From contig NC_058042.1 of the NCBI RefSeq assembly GCF_020085105.1, positions 21,993,001-22,057,000 of the forward strand: DNA of 64,000 nucleotides. Direction: 5' to 3'. The notes beneath the pieces were generated by a model. That model had not been told where the DNA came from. It searched no databases and saw only the letters and a program-made list of their open reading frames with translations. This DNA comes from Siniperca chuatsi (taxonomy: Eukaryota; Chordata; Actinopteri; Centrarchiformes; Sinipercidae). The position numbers were made by a program, and so were the translations under genes. Position 1 is the first letter of the stretch. Each line of letters opens with the position of its first letter. Shown here piece by piece: positions 63,046 to 64,000 of the stretch.

Positions 63046-64000
63046 CTGAAATACACACCAGCACAGTTAGTAACAGTAATTCATAGACATGTAACCTTCA
63101 CATAAACTCTACCAGTCACTCACTATCTCCCTTGGAGGAAAAAGGTCAGGCTTAGGGTAAATACCACATTCAGAAAATATGGTCCAAATGCTGCTTTTAA
63201 CTCCATATGCCACTTAAACACATTAAAAACCACTAAACAGCAGCTACTGATGTTGCTCTTTGCATCCTCTTTGCATTGCCGAACCCATTTTGTTGTTTGG
63301 TAGTGCAATTATTTTATTCCTGTGGACATCTAGCAAAGTGTTCATTATGTGATACAGTTAAAAACAACAGAGTCCAGAATGAGATCATCTGGCAGGAAAA
63401 TGAAAAAGCCAACATGTTTCAACCAGCATGGTCTTCATTAGGGCATGATCTGTGGACATGTTAGCTTTTTAAATATTCCTCTTTAGCCTTGCTGTTAAAG
63501 GCTTAACGATTTAATGGACCGCCCTAAGCCCTTTCTGCTTTCCTCAATTTTAGAGTGCCCAGAACTTTGTTTCTGGGCTTATATTTATACTTTTTCCACT
63601 GTTGTAACGAAGCCTGTAGTTAAGTGTTTTAACAAAAGTCTGCAGTAAATTTCAGGTAAGACTTCTTTCAAGGCTCAACCTTCAACAATTATACAGGACC
63701 AAATCTATCTCGGAAAAGGCAAAGATTAAGATTTCTCCACCAACAGTAGTGTCAGTAATCCATGTTACAATGCCGCTGCACAACTTTTATATACAATAAC
63801 TCCTGCTCTGACTGTACTATTCCTCTGACTGTTTACATTACATGGAAGAAGCGTAAGAACCCACTAGCTTTGGTGAAAGTATAAGACAGGCTGAGGGAAA
63901 GTTAGTACACCAAAAACTGAACTACTAGTGAACTACAAAGGGCATCAACAGAAGTCTAAACAGAATGTATGCAAGGTAGCAGAAAATATGGAAACATAAG
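63046..64000 (-). other. nrbp1: nrbp1-like intron, truncated by window edge
   Basis: From the TTTCAG acceptor at 63051-63046 to the end of the window I see no further exon on the minus strand. Sequence is AT-rich and unremarkable. Confidence 0.5.

Noticed and set aside
1-64000. CRISPR arrays, prokaryotic operons, viral or toxin genes
   Set aside because: No regularly spaced repeats with unique spacers, no operon structure and no viral protein motifs were seen. All coding exons belong to vertebrate genes.

Overview
The window is nuclear DNA of a ray-finned fish. The genes are split into many short exons with GT-AG introns, the proteins are vertebrate orthologues, and the DNA between exons is AT-rich with CA/GT microsatellites, tRNA-derived SINEs, foldback elements and TAACGTTA motifs near a promoter. 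Dispersed repeats that I recall from spiny-rayed fish suggest a percomorph, but the species cannot be named from this window. Gene models were built by hand from splice sites, reading phase and remembered vertebrate homologues, with no alignment run. Every internal exon junction in the five models keeps phase.

Layout. (1) 8-9293, plus: the 3' part of ahctf1 (ELYS), 18 exons and 1715 codons before the stop. (2) 10981-20678, plus: kif28, a complete kinesin-3 family motor gene in 27 coding exons (1079 aa, or 1032 aa from a downstream ATG). Its human counterpart is named as a pseudogene. (3) 53438 down to about 21340, minus: fzd3 (Frizzled-3), a non-coding first exon plus 10 coding exons, tail-to-tail with kif28. 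It has an 18.8-kb intron (32611-51415) and an inferred 3' UTR of about 3.1 kb. (4) 59880 down to 56308, minus: krtcap3, a four-pass membrane protein (220 aa, 6 coding exons). (5) 63045-62483, minus: the last two coding exons of an nrbp1-like gene, whose remainder lies beyond the right edge.

The genes do not form a functional unit: nuclear pore assembly, organelle or cilium-type transport, Wnt/planar polarity signalling, a little-studied membrane protein and a pseudokinase adaptor. Two pairs (ahctf1-kif28 and krtcap3-nrbp1) match neighbours I recall from human 1q44 and 2p23, and fzd3 lies between them.

I found no CRISPR, prokaryotic, viral or otherwise new gene system. The best leads are RNA-level and structural. 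The krtcap3 exon-5 donor lies inside a (GT)n array that could pair with an (AC)n array in the same intron. The fzd3 leader holds an upstream ORF and an in-frame upstream ATG. Two tandem splice acceptors occur. One foldback insertion has perfect 34-bp arms and 12-bp flanking duplications. kif28 looks intact.
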